NCBI GenBank assembly: GCA_034429745.1
Contig: DAOUFY010000144.1
Coordinates: 1-15,148, forward strand
Reading direction: 5' to 3'
Origin: JBAXBF01 sp034429745
Lineage (GTDB): Bacteria; Chloroflexota; Anaerolineae; Anaerolineales; DRKV01
Length of the DNA: 15,148 nucleotides
Part shown: positions 15,142-15,148 of the stretch, one piece after another
Position numbering within the stretch: the first letter of the stretch is position 1
Layout: every line of letters starts with the position of its first letter
Notes under the pieces: generated by a model
Told to the model about the DNA's origin: nothing
The model's input: only the letters and a program-made list of their open reading frames with translations
Database searches by the model: none
Made by a program: the position numbers and the translations under genes

Positions 15142-15148
15142 ATGAAAA
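15142..15148 (+). CDS. Possible start of a gene cut by the window end
   Basis: ATGAAAA at the very end is preceded by AAAAGGA (15124-15130) 11 bases upstream, and a TATAAT lies about 75 bases before it. Only two codons are visible, so nothing can be said about the product. Confidence 0.35.

Overview
The window most likely comes from a Chloroflexota bacterium, probably close to Anaerolineae. This is inferred from protein style, not from a marker search: a Hanks-type kinase fused through one membrane segment to a TolB/PD40 propeller, with the 'GQGGMGAVYRA...VAVKEN' wording usual in that phylum, next to other Anaerolineae-style membrane proteins and lipoproteins. Base composition looks intermediate. 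There are no RNA genes, CRISPR arrays, insertion sequences or phage genes. Gene density is high and no gene-free stretch exceeds 300 bases.

Layout. (1) 29-1108, plus strand: a uroporphyrinogen-decarboxylase-family protein that is probably not HemE, ending in a hairpin terminator shared with the convergent operon. (2) 6925-1221, minus strand: an ArsR-family regulator with a Cys-x-Cys motif, then a three-subunit molybdenum/iron-sulfur membrane oxidoreductase in the order electron-transfer subunit (four [4Fe-4S]), NrfD-type membrane subunit, Tat-exported molybdopterin catalytic subunit. This B-C-A order and the large catalytic subunit resemble tetrathionate (TtrBCA) and selenate (SrdBCA) reductases. 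The regulator has a near-ideal promoter with an inverted repeat at the expected transcription start, and no terminator separates it from the oxidoreductase genes. (3) 9586-7148, minus strand: gyrA, with its own extended -10 promoter and a strong terminator. Its quinolone-contact positions carry Met and Leu. (4) 9739-11102, plus strand: a small membrane-anchored c-type cytochrome and a polytopic membrane protein. (5) 11248-14902, plus strand: a likely operon of a small helical protein, a phospholipase-D-superfamily lipoprotein and the kinase-propeller receptor, driven by a consensus promoter overlapping a 17-bp palindrome and closed by a strong terminator. A new gene may begin at the last bases.

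How the parts may work together. The molybdoenzyme complex would take electrons from quinol through NrfD and the ferredoxin-like subunit to an external oxyanion or sulfur-type acceptor, with expression probably gated by a metalloid- or metal-responsive repressor. The phospholipase-D/kinase operon looks like an envelope sensing and response unit: both the lipoprotein and the propeller should face outside, while the kinase faces the cytoplasm. The most unusual items are the ArsR-linked respiratory complex, the palindrome-controlled phospholipase-D/kinase operon and the atypical GyrA quinolone pocket.
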